DNA of 64,000 nt from CBHTSZ01 sp966095765 (GTDB lineage: Bacteria; Patescibacteriota; Saccharimonadia; Saccharimonadales; Saccharimonadaceae): NCBI GenBank assembly GCA_966095765.1, contig CBHTSZ010000004.1:82991-146990 (forward strand), given 5' to 3'. Under the pieces are notes generated by a model. It was not told the origin of the DNA. It did not search any database and saw nothing but the letters and a program-made list of their open reading frames with translations. Made by a program: the position numbers and the translations under genes. Below, piece by piece: positions 56,400 to 64,000 of this stretch; positions within the stretch are counted from its first letter, which is position 1; every line of letters begins with the position of its first letter.

Positions 56400-58607
56400 T
56401 TAGATCGTTCCCATATTGAAGTCTTTACGAATCAGTTTTACTTCTCGGCCAAGCTGGCGTGAGCGTGCCCAGAAGAAGGTGACGACTGAACCAACAACGC
56501 CCGCAAAGAGGAGGTTCTCACCAGGGCCGGTCTTTGGGAGTTCCTGGGTTGTTTCTTCGATAATCTTCGGTGCTTCACAGGCAACAGGGACGTCAACGGT
56601 GTTACCAAAGGCGTTTGTCATAATACAGTCGTATGAGCTTGGCTCGCTGCTACCGCGGGCAGTAGTCGGGATGGTATCAAGCATTTGCACTACGAAGCTT
56701 CGTGAGGTTTTTTCACCTGGCTGCAGGGTAATATCACCCCATGAGAGTACTTTACCTGCTTCGTCGAATGTCCCTCCGCCAGCTTGGGTTAGCTTGGAAT
56801 ACTCGAGAACATCTGAGAGTTCTTCTGAGATGGTGCGAGTTGCCGCCACCTGACCGACATTTTCCAGGTAGACTGTGTATTCGATGCGGTCACCAGCCTG
56901 AGCCTTGATCGTAGTTGCGTCGGCTCCCTGGGTGAGGTTGGTGCCTGTCTTGGACTCAGTAACCTGGACACATGCCGGGTTGTTGTCGGCGCATGGGTTT
57001 ACTGGAGGTTCGTTTACTGTGACGGTTGCATCGTCGCAGTCGTCAGTAGCGGTTGGCTGACCAGGGTTTACTTCAGGCGTGTTGACGCAAGCGTTGTTGA
57101 CGAGGTTGCCGGCTACGTATGCTTTGACAACAGCCTTGATGGTGATCGTGGTGCTCGCGCCGATTTTGAGGGCAGGGACAGTGTACTGCCAGGTGTTGTT
57201 TTTGATACTACCTACGCTCGCACTCAGTAGCGTGACGCCAGTAGGTGGTGTGTCTGTAACAACAGTGTTTTTGAGGTCTACTTCACCGGTGTTCGTAACT
57301 ACGAGCTGGTAGGTGAACTCTTGTTCGACGGCGACTGTCTTGCTTTCTACCCCATCAACCTTTTTGTCGATACTGACTTCTGGAGTAGTCGGCGCGGCAA
57401 TCGTGAATGCAGCTGTACAGTTTGCACCCGTCTTGTCACCTTCAGTGGTTATAGCCGTAACCTGAGCTGTGTAAGCGCCCGGAGTTGTGACGCTGAGGCG
57501 ATCAGTGGAGACTTGTGACTGCGTAGAGGCGATATCTTTCGTGAGAACTACTTTTTTACTGGCATCAGAGACGGTGAAGCGGTAGCTCTTAATCTTTGCG
57601 CCGTTGTCGACAAAAGCCTTTGCGCTGAGCTTGAAGTCGGTACGTGAGATTCTCGCAAACGTAAGCTGCTCACAGCGGGCAACCGGCTCTGGCTTGATAC
57701 AGCCACCAGGTATCTTAACGGTGTTCTCGAACTGAACCGTTGAGTCGTGCCAACCGGCAAGCGGTATCATGACGCCCCATACGGTAGTTGAACTTGATGA
57801 TTTCTTGTACTTCTCAGGAACCTGGTATGAGAAGGTATGGTCGCTTGCGTTAGTCAGGATAGGATCTGATTTTTCACCTTTTCCTGGAGGACCTCCAAAG
57901 TAAAGGAAGACCTTGATGCGGGCGCCTTTGTCTCGTTCGTCAATTGCCTTGCCGCGGATCATCTCACAGCTTGCGGCGATAAAGTGTGCGCTTACATCCG
58001 GCTTAGGGATGGTGATGGTGACGAGGTTGCCACAGTCTTTCATGATTGCAAACGTACCGCGCTTTGCTGAATAGCCCACGAAAGCATCGTAGGTAGAACC
58101 GTTAGGGATCGTGTAAGAAGTACTGTCGTAGAGCCAGAGTGGCTTTGAGTAGACAGTGCTCGTGCCGCCTGTGTCGAGTGGTACGACGTGCTTTACTTCG
58201 CCTTGAGCTGCACTAAAGACGTGTCTGCGGCCCCAGCTTTTCCAGGCACCTTTACCGGTACCGTGGCCTTTTGAGTTGATTGAACTGTCCTTCATGTTGG
58301 CTATCTCCGCACGGGTAATGCCGGCGTAGTCCATGATGTCCTTATAGTCACTGCGTCGCTTATCATATTCCTCAAGAATGGCCTTCTTTGACTTCACGCC
58401 GCCACGAATAAAGTCTGAATCATTTGCCGCATTTGCCGATTCTGGTGGGGTGAAGACGGTGAGCGACTGGACGATAAGCGCCAGGGCAGTGAACACTAAA
58501 CCGAGCCGGCGCGTAGCCTCTTCTTTCTTGAGTCGACGCGCGTAAAACCCAAGCTGACCGACCAAGGCCGGTGAAAAGGCGAGATTTGAGACAATCTTGC
58601 GGAACAT
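56400..58607 (-). CDS. LPKTG-anchored surface protein with DUF11-type repeats, 735 aa
   Basis: The start is placed at ATG 58607 (MFRKIVSNLAFSP); a longer frame to 58652 would lie inside the likely promoter. The N-terminus (VGQLGFYARRLKKEEATRRLGLVFTALAL...) is an extended export signal of a kind I associate with Saccharibacteria. The body has Ig-like/DUF11 repeats (SIDKKVDG...VVTNTGEVDLKNTVVTDTPP; a second near the end) and paired Cys. LPKTGPGENLLFAG near residue ~690 is a sortase motif plus helix, but the tail after the helix is longer (~22 aa) than usual. The sortase at 10.3 kb is a candidate anchor enzyme. Likely a host-contact protein. Confidence 0.85.
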   Translation of the reverse strand: MFRKIVSNLAFSPALVGQLGFYARRLKKEEATRRLGLVFTALALIVQSLTVFTPPESANAANDSDFIRGGVKSKKAILEEYDKRRSDYKDIMDYAGITRAEIANMKDSSINSKGHGTGKGAWKSWGRRHVFSAAQGEVKHVVPLDTGGTSTVYSKPLWLYDSTSYTIPNGSTYDAFVGYSAKRGTFAIMKDCGNLVTITIPKPDVSAHFIAASCEMIRGKAIDERDKGARIKVFLYFGGPPGKGEKSDPILTNASDHTFSYQVPEKYKKSSSSTTVWGVMIPLAGWHDSTVQFENTVKIPGGCIKPEPVARCEQLTFARISRTDFKLSAKAFVDNGAKIKSYRFTVSDASKKVVLTKDIASTQSQVSTDRLSVTTPGAYTAQVTAITTEGDKTGANCTAAFTIAAPTTPEVSIDKKVDGVESKTVAVEQEFTYQLVVTNTGEVDLKNTVVTDTPPTGVTLLSASVGSIKNNTWQYTVPALKIGASTTITIKAVVKAYVAGNLVNNACVNTPEVNPGQPTATDDCDDATVTVNEPPVNPCADNNPACVQVTESKTGTNLTQGADATTIKAQAGDRIEYTVYLENVGQVAATRTISEELSDVLEYSKLTQAGGGTFDEAGKVLSWGDITLQPGEKTSRSFVVQMLDTIPTTARGSSEPSSYDCIMTNAFGNTVDVPVACEAPKIIEETTQELPKTGPGENLLFAGVVGSVVTFFWARSRQLGREVKLIRKDFNMGTI

Positions 58608-58687
58608 AAGTCTTTTTTGTTTTCTTTTTCTCCTTATGAGAAACATTAGCATAATAAATATGTTCAGTGCAAGAGATTTCAGGGCGG

Positions 58688-58716
58688 TTGCTTGAGTACA
58701 ATTTGCCAGGTATAAT
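58688..58716 (+). promoter_or_regulatory. gyrB promoter
   Basis: TTGCTT and TATAAT, 17 bp apart; leader about 25-30 nt with GAGGG before the ATG. Confidence 0.7.
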
Positions 58717-58749
58717 GGAGCTATTGTAAATAGCGTTAAGTGAGGGAAA

Positions 58750-60726
58750 ATGGCTAAACAAAAAACGACTGCATCGTACGATGCGTCTCAGATCCAGGTG
58801 CTCGAAGGCCTCGAACCTGTCCGCAAGCGCCCTGGAATGTACATCGGTAGCACTGGCTACGATGGTGTGCACCACTTGATCAAAGAGATCGCGGATAACT
58901 GTATTGACGAAGCAATTGCTGGTCACGCAACATTTGTTGACGTAAAGATACTTACTGATGGCGGTATCACAATCACCGATGACGGTCGCGGTATTCCAAT
59001 CGACCTCCACCCTAAGACAGGCAAAAGCACACTTGAAACTGTACTGACGGTCCTCCACGCTGGTGGTAAGTTCGGCGGCGGCGGCTACAAAGTGTCTTCT
59101 GGTCTGCACGGCGTGGGTTCGTCAGTCGTAAACGCTCTCTCAACCAAGCTGATCGCTGAAGTGGTGAAGGGCGGCCAACTGTACCGACTTGAGTTTGCGA
59201 CTGGTGTCCCGCAAGGTGATCTCAAAAAAGTTGGCAAGACTGATCGGCCGCAGGGAACGAGCATCACGTTCTATCCAGACCCAACCATCTTTAAAGAAAC
59301 TGTTGAGTTTGATTACCAGTGGGTTCTTGATTACTTGCGCCACCAAGCCTACCTGACAAAAGGCATTAAGGCTTCGGTCGCCGACGAGCGAACTGGCCAG
59401 CGCTATGCCTTCTACTTCGAAGGTGGTATTCAGAGTTATGTAAAGCACCTCAATATCGGTAAAGAGGTGGTCAGCGATAACGTCTTTTACGTTGAGAAGC
59501 CAGTTGAAGACTGTATGGTTGAGATTGCCGTTCAATACAACGATACCTTCATCGAAACCGTGAAGCCGTTTGCTAACAACGTGCTGACGCCTGACGGTGG
59601 TACGCACCTCGTCGGCTTCCGTGCTGCACTGACCCGTGTCATCAATGACTATGCTCGTAAGAATAGTCTCCTCAAAGAGAAGGAAGATAACCTGACCGGT
59701 GACGATATCCGTGAAGGCCTTACTGCTATTATCCTCGTGAAGCTTCCAGATCCGCAGTTCGAAGGTCAGACCAAGAACAAACTTGGTAACCCAGAAATGC
59801 GTCGCTATGTCGAGCAGGTGATGAATGAGTACTTCGCGTACTACCTGGAAGAAAATCCGGATGTTGCGAAAAAGATTGTTAACAAGGCTCTTCTCGCGGC
59901 ACGTGCTCGTAAAGCCGCACGTGCAGCTCGTGACAACGTCCTGCGTAAGGGTGCACTTGACGGCATGGGGTTGCCTGGAAAGCTCTGGGATTGTTCGAGT
60001 AAGAGTCCGTCAGATAGTGAGATTTACATCGTTGAGGGTAATTCGGCTGCTGGATCAGCAAAAGAGGGACGTGACAGCAAGACGCAAGCGATTCTGCCGC
60101 TTCGTGGTAAAGTTCTCAACACCGAACGTGCCCGTCTTGACCGTATGTTTGCCAATAAAGAAATCGTCGCAATGATCCAAGCTTTTGGTGTCGGTATCGG
60201 TGACGCTTTTGATATTAACGGTCTGCGATATCACAAGATCGTTATCATGACAGACGCCGATGTTGACGGTAGTCACATCGCGACGCTGCTGCTCACTTTC
60301 TTCTTCCGTTACATGAAAGAAGTCGTCGAAGGTGGTTACGTCTACCTCGCAAAGCCGCCGCTCTTTAGCATCAACAAGGGTCAGAAGAAGCAATACGTCT
60401 ACGACGAATCAGCACTCGATACGGCTATTGATGAACTCATCGCCGAACGCAAGGCCCGTGGTGTCACAATCGACGAGAGTGATGACCGCACCAAGCAGGC
60501 CGGCGTGACCGTCTCCCGCTTTAAGGGACTTGGTGAAATGGACGCTGAGCAGCTCTGGGAGACCACGATGAATCCGGAGAACCGCGTCCTTACTAAGGTG
60601 AATGTGGCCGATGCCGAACGTGCCGACGCGATCTTTACCAAGCTGATGGGCGATGATGTCGTGCTTCGCAAGAACTTCATTCAATCTGAAGCGAAAAATG
60701 CAAAACTTGAGGAACTGGACATTTAG
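58750..60726 (+). CDS. gyrB: DNA gyrase/topoisomerase IV subunit B
   Basis: ATPase subunit that captures DNA and drives strand passage. The 658 aa have the GHKL fold (VRKRPGMYIGS, DDGRGIP, GGKFGGGGYKVSSGLHGVGSSVVNALS), the transducer, the TOPRIM domain (EGNSAAGSAKEGRDSKTQAILPLRGKVLN, DADVDGSHI) and the C-terminal GyrB end. Nine nt separate it from gyrA. GyrB and ParE cannot be told apart by eye; with gyrA adjacent and no second pair in view, gyrase is likelier. Confidence 0.95.
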   Translation: MAKQKTTASYDASQIQVLEGLEPVRKRPGMYIGSTGYDGVHHLIKEIADNCIDEAIAGHATFVDVKILTDGGITITDDGRGIPIDLHPKTGKSTLETVLTVLHAGGKFGGGGYKVSSGLHGVGSSVVNALSTKLIAEVVKGGQLYRLEFATGVPQGDLKKVGKTDRPQGTSITFYPDPTIFKETVEFDYQWVLDYLRHQAYLTKGIKASVADERTGQRYAFYFEGGIQSYVKHLNIGKEVVSDNVFYVEKPVEDCMVEIAVQYNDTFIETVKPFANNVLTPDGGTHLVGFRAALTRVINDYARKNSLLKEKEDNLTGDDIREGLTAIILVKLPDPQFEGQTKNKLGNPEMRRYVEQVMNEYFAYYLEENPDVAKKIVNKALLAARARKAARAARDNVLRKGALDGMGLPGKLWDCSSKSPSDSEIYIVEGNSAAGSAKEGRDSKTQAILPLRGKVLNTERARLDRMFANKEIVAMIQAFGVGIGDAFDINGLRYHKIVIMTDADVDGSHIATLLLTFFFRYMKEVVEGGYVYLAKPPLFSINKGQKKQYVYDESALDTAIDELIAERKARGVTIDESDDRTKQAGVTVSRFKGLGEMDAEQLWETTMNPENRVLTKVNVADAERADAIFTKLMGDDVVLRKNFIQSEAKNAKLEELDI

Positions 60727-60735
60727 GGGCTGATT

Positions 60736-63282
60736 ATGGATGACGATACAACGACAAACACACCAGTGAACGAAACGCCGCTCGAGGGAGAAGCTTCGTA
60801 TGTTGCTCCCGTAGACACCCCGGGCATCGAGCACCGCACGCTCGAGAAAGTGATGGAAGAGAACTTCTTCCGTTACTCGATGAGTGTGATTATCGACCGT
60901 GCACTTCCGGACGTGCGTGACGGTCTCAAGCCAGTCCACCGCCGTATTTTGTACTCAATGAACCAAAACGGTAACCGTTCTACGAGCAAGTTCGTAAAGA
61001 GTGCACGTATCGTCGGTGACGTCATGGGTAAGTATCACCCGCATGGTGACTCAGCGATCTATAACTCAATGGTTCGTCTCGCACAGCCATGGTCGCTTCG
61101 CTATCCACTCGTGCAGGGACAGGGTAACTTTGGTTCGATGGACGGTGACGAAGCGGCTGCGATGCGTTACACCGAGGCTCGTATGGCGAAGGCTGCTGAC
61201 GAGCTGCTCGTCGATATCGACAAAGAAACGATTGATTTCCGGGATAACTTTGATGGTTCAGAGCAAGAACCAGTCGTGCTTCCGGCCAAACTACCGAACC
61301 TGCTCCTAAACGGTCAGATTGGTATTGCTGTCGGTATGGCAACGAACATCCCGCCGCACAATCTTGGCGAATTGGTTGATGCGTCAATTGAGCTGATCGA
61401 TAACCGCGAGGCAACGATCGATGACCTTCTGAAACATGTTCAGGGTCCTGACTTTCCAACCGGTGCAACCGTCTATGGTGGTGCTTCAATGAAACAGGCC
61501 TACCAAACGGGTCGCGGTAGCATCACGGTGCGCGCAGTTGCTGAGATTGAAGAAACCAAGAAGGGTCGCCACCAGATCGTCATTACCGAAATTCCGTATG
61601 GTGTAAACAAAGCTTCGCTCGTTGAAAAAATCGCCGAGCTCTACAAAGACAAGAAGATCAGCATCAGTGACCTTCGTGATGAAAGTGCCCGCGGGCAGGT
61701 CCGCATCGTCGTTGAGGTCAAGAAGGACGGCTACCCAAAGAAGCTGCTCAACCAGCTTTACAAGATGACGCCGCTCCAATCGAGCTTCAACTTTAACATG
61801 CTTGCACTGATCGATGGCATTCAGCCGCGCGTGCTTGGTCTTCAGGAGATGCTCGAAGAGTTTATCAAACACCGTCAAGCTGTCGTCCGTCGCCGCACTG
61901 AATATGAACTGCGTAAAGCCAAAGAACGTGCCCATATCCTCGAAGGTTACAAGATTGCGCTTGATCACATCGATGAAGTCATCAAGACGATCCGTGCGAG
62001 TAAAACCTCTGAAGAGGCCGAGAAGAATTTGCGCAAACAGTTCGGGCTGAGTGAGATTCAGGCTAAAGCCATCCTCGCTATGCAGCTGCGTCGTCTGACC
62101 GGTCTGGAGCGTGACGCGATCGAGAACGAGCTCAATGAGCTGCTTGCACTCATCAAGCGCCTCGAGGAAATCCTTGCTGATGAGCAGGAGATCCTCAATA
62201 TCATCAAGACTGAGCTACTCGAAATGAAAGAGAAGTACGGAGACGAGCGCCGTACGAAGATCATCAATCACGAGCTTGGTAAGTTTAGTGACGAAGAGCT
62301 GATTCCAGATGAGAGTGTCGTCGTGCTTCTCACAACGGAAAACTACGTTAAGCGTACGCTCGCAACCGACTACCGTCGCCAACACCGTGGCGGCAAGGGC
62401 AAGCGCGGCATGGTAACGAAAGAGCAAGATGTTATCGACCAGCTCGTTACGTGCTCAACCCACGACTGGCTTCTGTTCTTCACGAACCGTGGGCGCGTCT
62501 TCCGCCTCAAGGCGTACGAAGTTCCGGCTGCAAGTCTCCAGGCTAAGGGTGTTGCTGTTGTGAACCTTCTTCAACTCCAGCCAGAAGAGAAGATCACCTC
62601 AATGATCAAGATCGGCAAGGACGAGAATGACGAAGGCTACCTCTTTATGTCTACGACTCACGGTACCGTCAAAAAGACACCGCTCAAGGATTACGCGAAC
62701 ATTCGTCAAACCGGTCTCATCGCGATCAAGCTTGATGACGGCGACGAACTACGCTGGATTCGCCGTAGCTCTGACAAGGATGAGATTATCATCAGCACGA
62801 GCTTTGGTCAGGCAATCCGCTTCAAGGAAGCAGATGCCCGCTCAATGGGACGCGCGGCTCGCGGTGTCCGTGGTATCCGTCTCCGTCCTGGTGACCGTGT
62901 CGTTGGTATGGACCTCGCACGGGAAGACCGTAAGCTGCTGGTTATGAGTGAGAACGGCTACGGTAAGCTGACCAAGGTTGAGCACTTCGCGACTCACAAG
63001 CGTGGCGGTGTCGGTATCAAGGCCGGTGTCGTCAATGCCAAGACAGGCAATATCGTTACTGTAACCTCGCTTGATCCAGATGCATCAGAGGTGCTGATGA
63101 TCTCGACCAAGGGTCAGACGATCCGTGTCTCCCTGACCGATATCCCAACGCTTGGACGTACGACCCAGGGTGTGCGCGTCATGCGTCTCGGTGAAGGGGA
63201 TACTGTGACATCGATCGGCTTCATTCCTGAGCAGCAAAAAGAGCTGGTCGGTGAAGACGAGGAAGGCAAGACTGAATCATAA
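60736..63282 (+). CDS. gyrA: DNA gyrase subunit A
   Basis: Breaks and rejoins DNA through the active-site Tyr in EARMAKAADELL-preceding block (MRYTEARM, near residue 140). The 848 aa have the winged-helix core (HRRILYSMNQNGN, ARIVGDVMGKYHPHGDSAIY), the coiled-coil tower, and a C-terminal beta-pinwheel of six repeats. A GyrA-box-like QxxRGGKG (QHRGGKGKRGM) is visible, which supports gyrase over topoisomerase IV. The stop overlaps the next ATG. Confidence 0.95.
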   Translation: MDDDTTTNTPVNETPLEGEASYVAPVDTPGIEHRTLEKVMEENFFRYSMSVIIDRALPDVRDGLKPVHRRILYSMNQNGNRSTSKFVKSARIVGDVMGKYHPHGDSAIYNSMVRLAQPWSLRYPLVQGQGNFGSMDGDEAAAMRYTEARMAKAADELLVDIDKETIDFRDNFDGSEQEPVVLPAKLPNLLLNGQIGIAVGMATNIPPHNLGELVDASIELIDNREATIDDLLKHVQGPDFPTGATVYGGASMKQAYQTGRGSITVRAVAEIEETKKGRHQIVITEIPYGVNKASLVEKIAELYKDKKISISDLRDESARGQVRIVVEVKKDGYPKKLLNQLYKMTPLQSSFNFNMLALIDGIQPRVLGLQEMLEEFIKHRQAVVRRRTEYELRKAKERAHILEGYKIALDHIDEVIKTIRASKTSEEAEKNLRKQFGLSEIQAKAILAMQLRRLTGLERDAIENELNELLALIKRLEEILADEQEILNIIKTELLEMKEKYGDERRTKIINHELGKFSDEELIPDESVVVLLTTENYVKRTLATDYRRQHRGGKGKRGMVTKEQDVIDQLVTCSTHDWLLFFTNRGRVFRLKAYEVPAASLQAKGVAVVNLLQLQPEEKITSMIKIGKDENDEGYLFMSTTHGTVKKTPLKDYANIRQTGLIAIKLDDGDELRWIRRSSDKDEIIISTSFGQAIRFKEADARSMGRAARGVRGIRLRPGDRVVGMDLAREDRKLLVMSENGYGKLTKVEHFATHKRGGVGIKAGVVNAKTGNIVTVTSLDPDASEVLMISTKGQTIRVSLTDIPTLGRTTQGVRVMRLGEGDTVTSIGFIPEQQKELVGEDEEGKTES

Positions 63283-63722
63283 TGGTGATTCCTGAGGTAT
63301 CTGCGTACTTTATCGCTGCAGGCCTGGCGTTTGCCTTGGCTCAGCTGATAAAGTACGTCCTCAATCGCCGTGCTAAGGAGCTTGGGGGCTGGCGTCAGCT
63401 CTATATGTCTGGCCGTATGCCTAGCGGGCACACCGCAACCATGACCGCACTAGCTACAGTTGTCGCGGTTCGTGACGGTCTCGAATCAGGGCTTTTTGCG
63501 GTTACCGCCGTGATCGCCCTGATCACTGCCTACGACTCGATGATGTCTCGTCGCTCAGCCGGCGAACAGGGGTTAGCCCTCCGCAAACTCCTCGAAAAGT
63601 CTCCTTTTTCTAAAGACCCAATGCCGTATGTTGCACTTGGCCATAAGCCACTAGAGGTGGTGGCCGGTGCAGTCCTAGGGCTGACTATCGGTTTGGCCGT
63701 TGCGTTTTTAATAACAAAATAA
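63282..63722 (+). CDS. Divergent PAP2 family membrane protein
   Basis: The 146-aa protein has about four helices and the motifs GRMPSGHTATMTAL and GHKPLEVVAGAVLG, matching the DUF212/divergent PAP2 family of predicted lipid phosphatases. The ATG overlaps the gyrA stop (TAATG). Confidence 0.88.
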   Translation: MVIPEVSAYFIAAGLAFALAQLIKYVLNRRAKELGGWRQLYMSGRMPSGHTATMTALATVVAVRDGLESGLFAVTAVIALITAYDSMMSRRSAGEQGLALRKLLEKSPFSKDPMPYVALGHKPLEVVAGAVLGLTIGLAVAFLITK

Positions 63723-63735
63723 GCCATTTAACCTC

Positions 63736-63764
63736 TTGACGTACCTGGCTAGGGCGTGTAGGAT
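63736..63764 (+). promoter_or_regulatory. Ribosomal RNA operon promoter
   Basis: TTGACG and TAGGAT are 17 bp apart, about 110 bp before 16S. The transcript starts near 63771. A GCATCGTA/TACGGTGC hairpin (63849-63868) lies just before 16S and could be a processing element. Confidence 0.65.
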
Positions 63765-63872
63765 GGATATCAGTCTGAGCGCTCAAAGGGAGTACAACAG
63801 ATCAGAAAGAACTTTCACAATTTGGCAATGCAAGTCAATTTCGTCAGCGCATCGTAGCAATACGGTGCATCT

Positions 63873-64000
63873 TTTATGGAGAGTTTGATCCTGGCTCAGG
63901 ATGACCGCTGGCGGCGTGCCTAATACCTGCAAGTCGAGCGAATGAAGAGGAGCTTGCTCCTCTGATTTAGCGGCGGACGGGTGAGTAACACGTTGGTAAT
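63873..64000 (+). rRNA. 16S rRNA gene, 5' end only
   Basis: The conserved GAGTTTGATCCTGGCTCAG starts at 63881 and GGCGGCGTGCCTAATAC follows; the mature 5' end is put about 8 nt before it. The next bases read CTGCAAGTCGAGCG where most bacteria have CATGCAAGTCGA. The window ends inside helix 6-8, so the gene continues to the right. Confidence 0.95.

Noticed and set aside
1..64000. UGA read as glycine
   Set aside because: UGA is a normal stop in several genes (for example at 15578-15580) and glycine codons are standard, so code 25 does not apply.
1..64000. CRISPR arrays or insertion sequences
   Set aside because: No regularly spaced repeats, transposase or terminal repeats with target duplication were seen.

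Overview
The window looks like a chromosome segment of a Candidatus Saccharibacteria (TM7) or closely related CPR/Patescibacteria genome. The evidence is a monoderm-type type IV pilus locus without a secretin, a threonyl-tRNA synthetase lacking its N-terminal TGS domain, very short intergenic gaps, many start codons sitting 3-16 nt behind a -10 box, surface proteins with the long N-terminal export signal and LPKTG or -LAPRF ends that I associate with this group, and the 5' end of a 16S rRNA gene at the right edge. UGA is used as a stop (for example at 15578-15580), so the Gracilibacteria/SR1 UGA=Gly code does not apply. The taxon call is inference from content; no tree was made.

Layout. 1-8.6 kb: RNase J (cut by the window edge), a small unknown gene with foreign-looking codon use, ftsK, small unknowns, rpsF-ssb-rpsR, a remarkable long hairpin, efp, a 2H phosphoesterase and tlyA. 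8.6-16 kb: two GC-rich secreted proteins, a sortase, a beta-lactamase-fold serine hydrolase and ychF. 15.7-31.6 kb: a large pilus locus (TM-anchored TPR-like protein, 971-aa secreted protein, pilM-N-O, small membrane protein, pilB, pilT, pilC, pilA, pilD, three pseudopilins and a PilX-like protein), followed by a convergent XerC/D recombinase. 32.5-44.6 kb: uppP, ndk, tRNA genes, a PH-domain protein, a parvulin foldase, a processive GT2 enzyme, nrdR, a 44-aa gene, thrS, an alkyltransferase-like protein, miaA, an HTH-nucleotidyltransferase, an MBL-fold protein, rpmB and a site-2 protease. 44.6-49.7 kb is RNA-rich: a structured region, tRNA-Pro, a Nudix-RNase H fusion, rnpB, the infC-rpmI-rplT operon (infC starting at AUU), comM and ssrA. 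49.7-58.7 kb: a GH5 glycosidase, a 1.27-kb gene-poor stretch with a possible large structured RNA, then a conjugation-like ATPase cluster and an LPKTG surface protein. 58.7-64 kb: gyrB, gyrA, a divergent PAP2 protein and the rrn promoter with the start of 16S.

How it fits together. The envelope genes describe an epibiont surface: a retractable pilus (PilB/PilT/PilC) for host contact and DNA uptake (ComM is nearby), several secreted or sortase-anchored proteins, one sortase that could anchor the LPKTG protein, and a TraD/VirB4-like ATPase with unknown partners. Translation and RNA metabolism are represented by ribosomal proteins, IF3, EF-P, tmRNA, RNase P, RNase J, TlyA and MiaA. Most promoters are extended -10 types (TGn TATAAT or TACAAT), often with transcription start predicted only a few bases from the ATG, which suggests widespread leaderless mRNAs.
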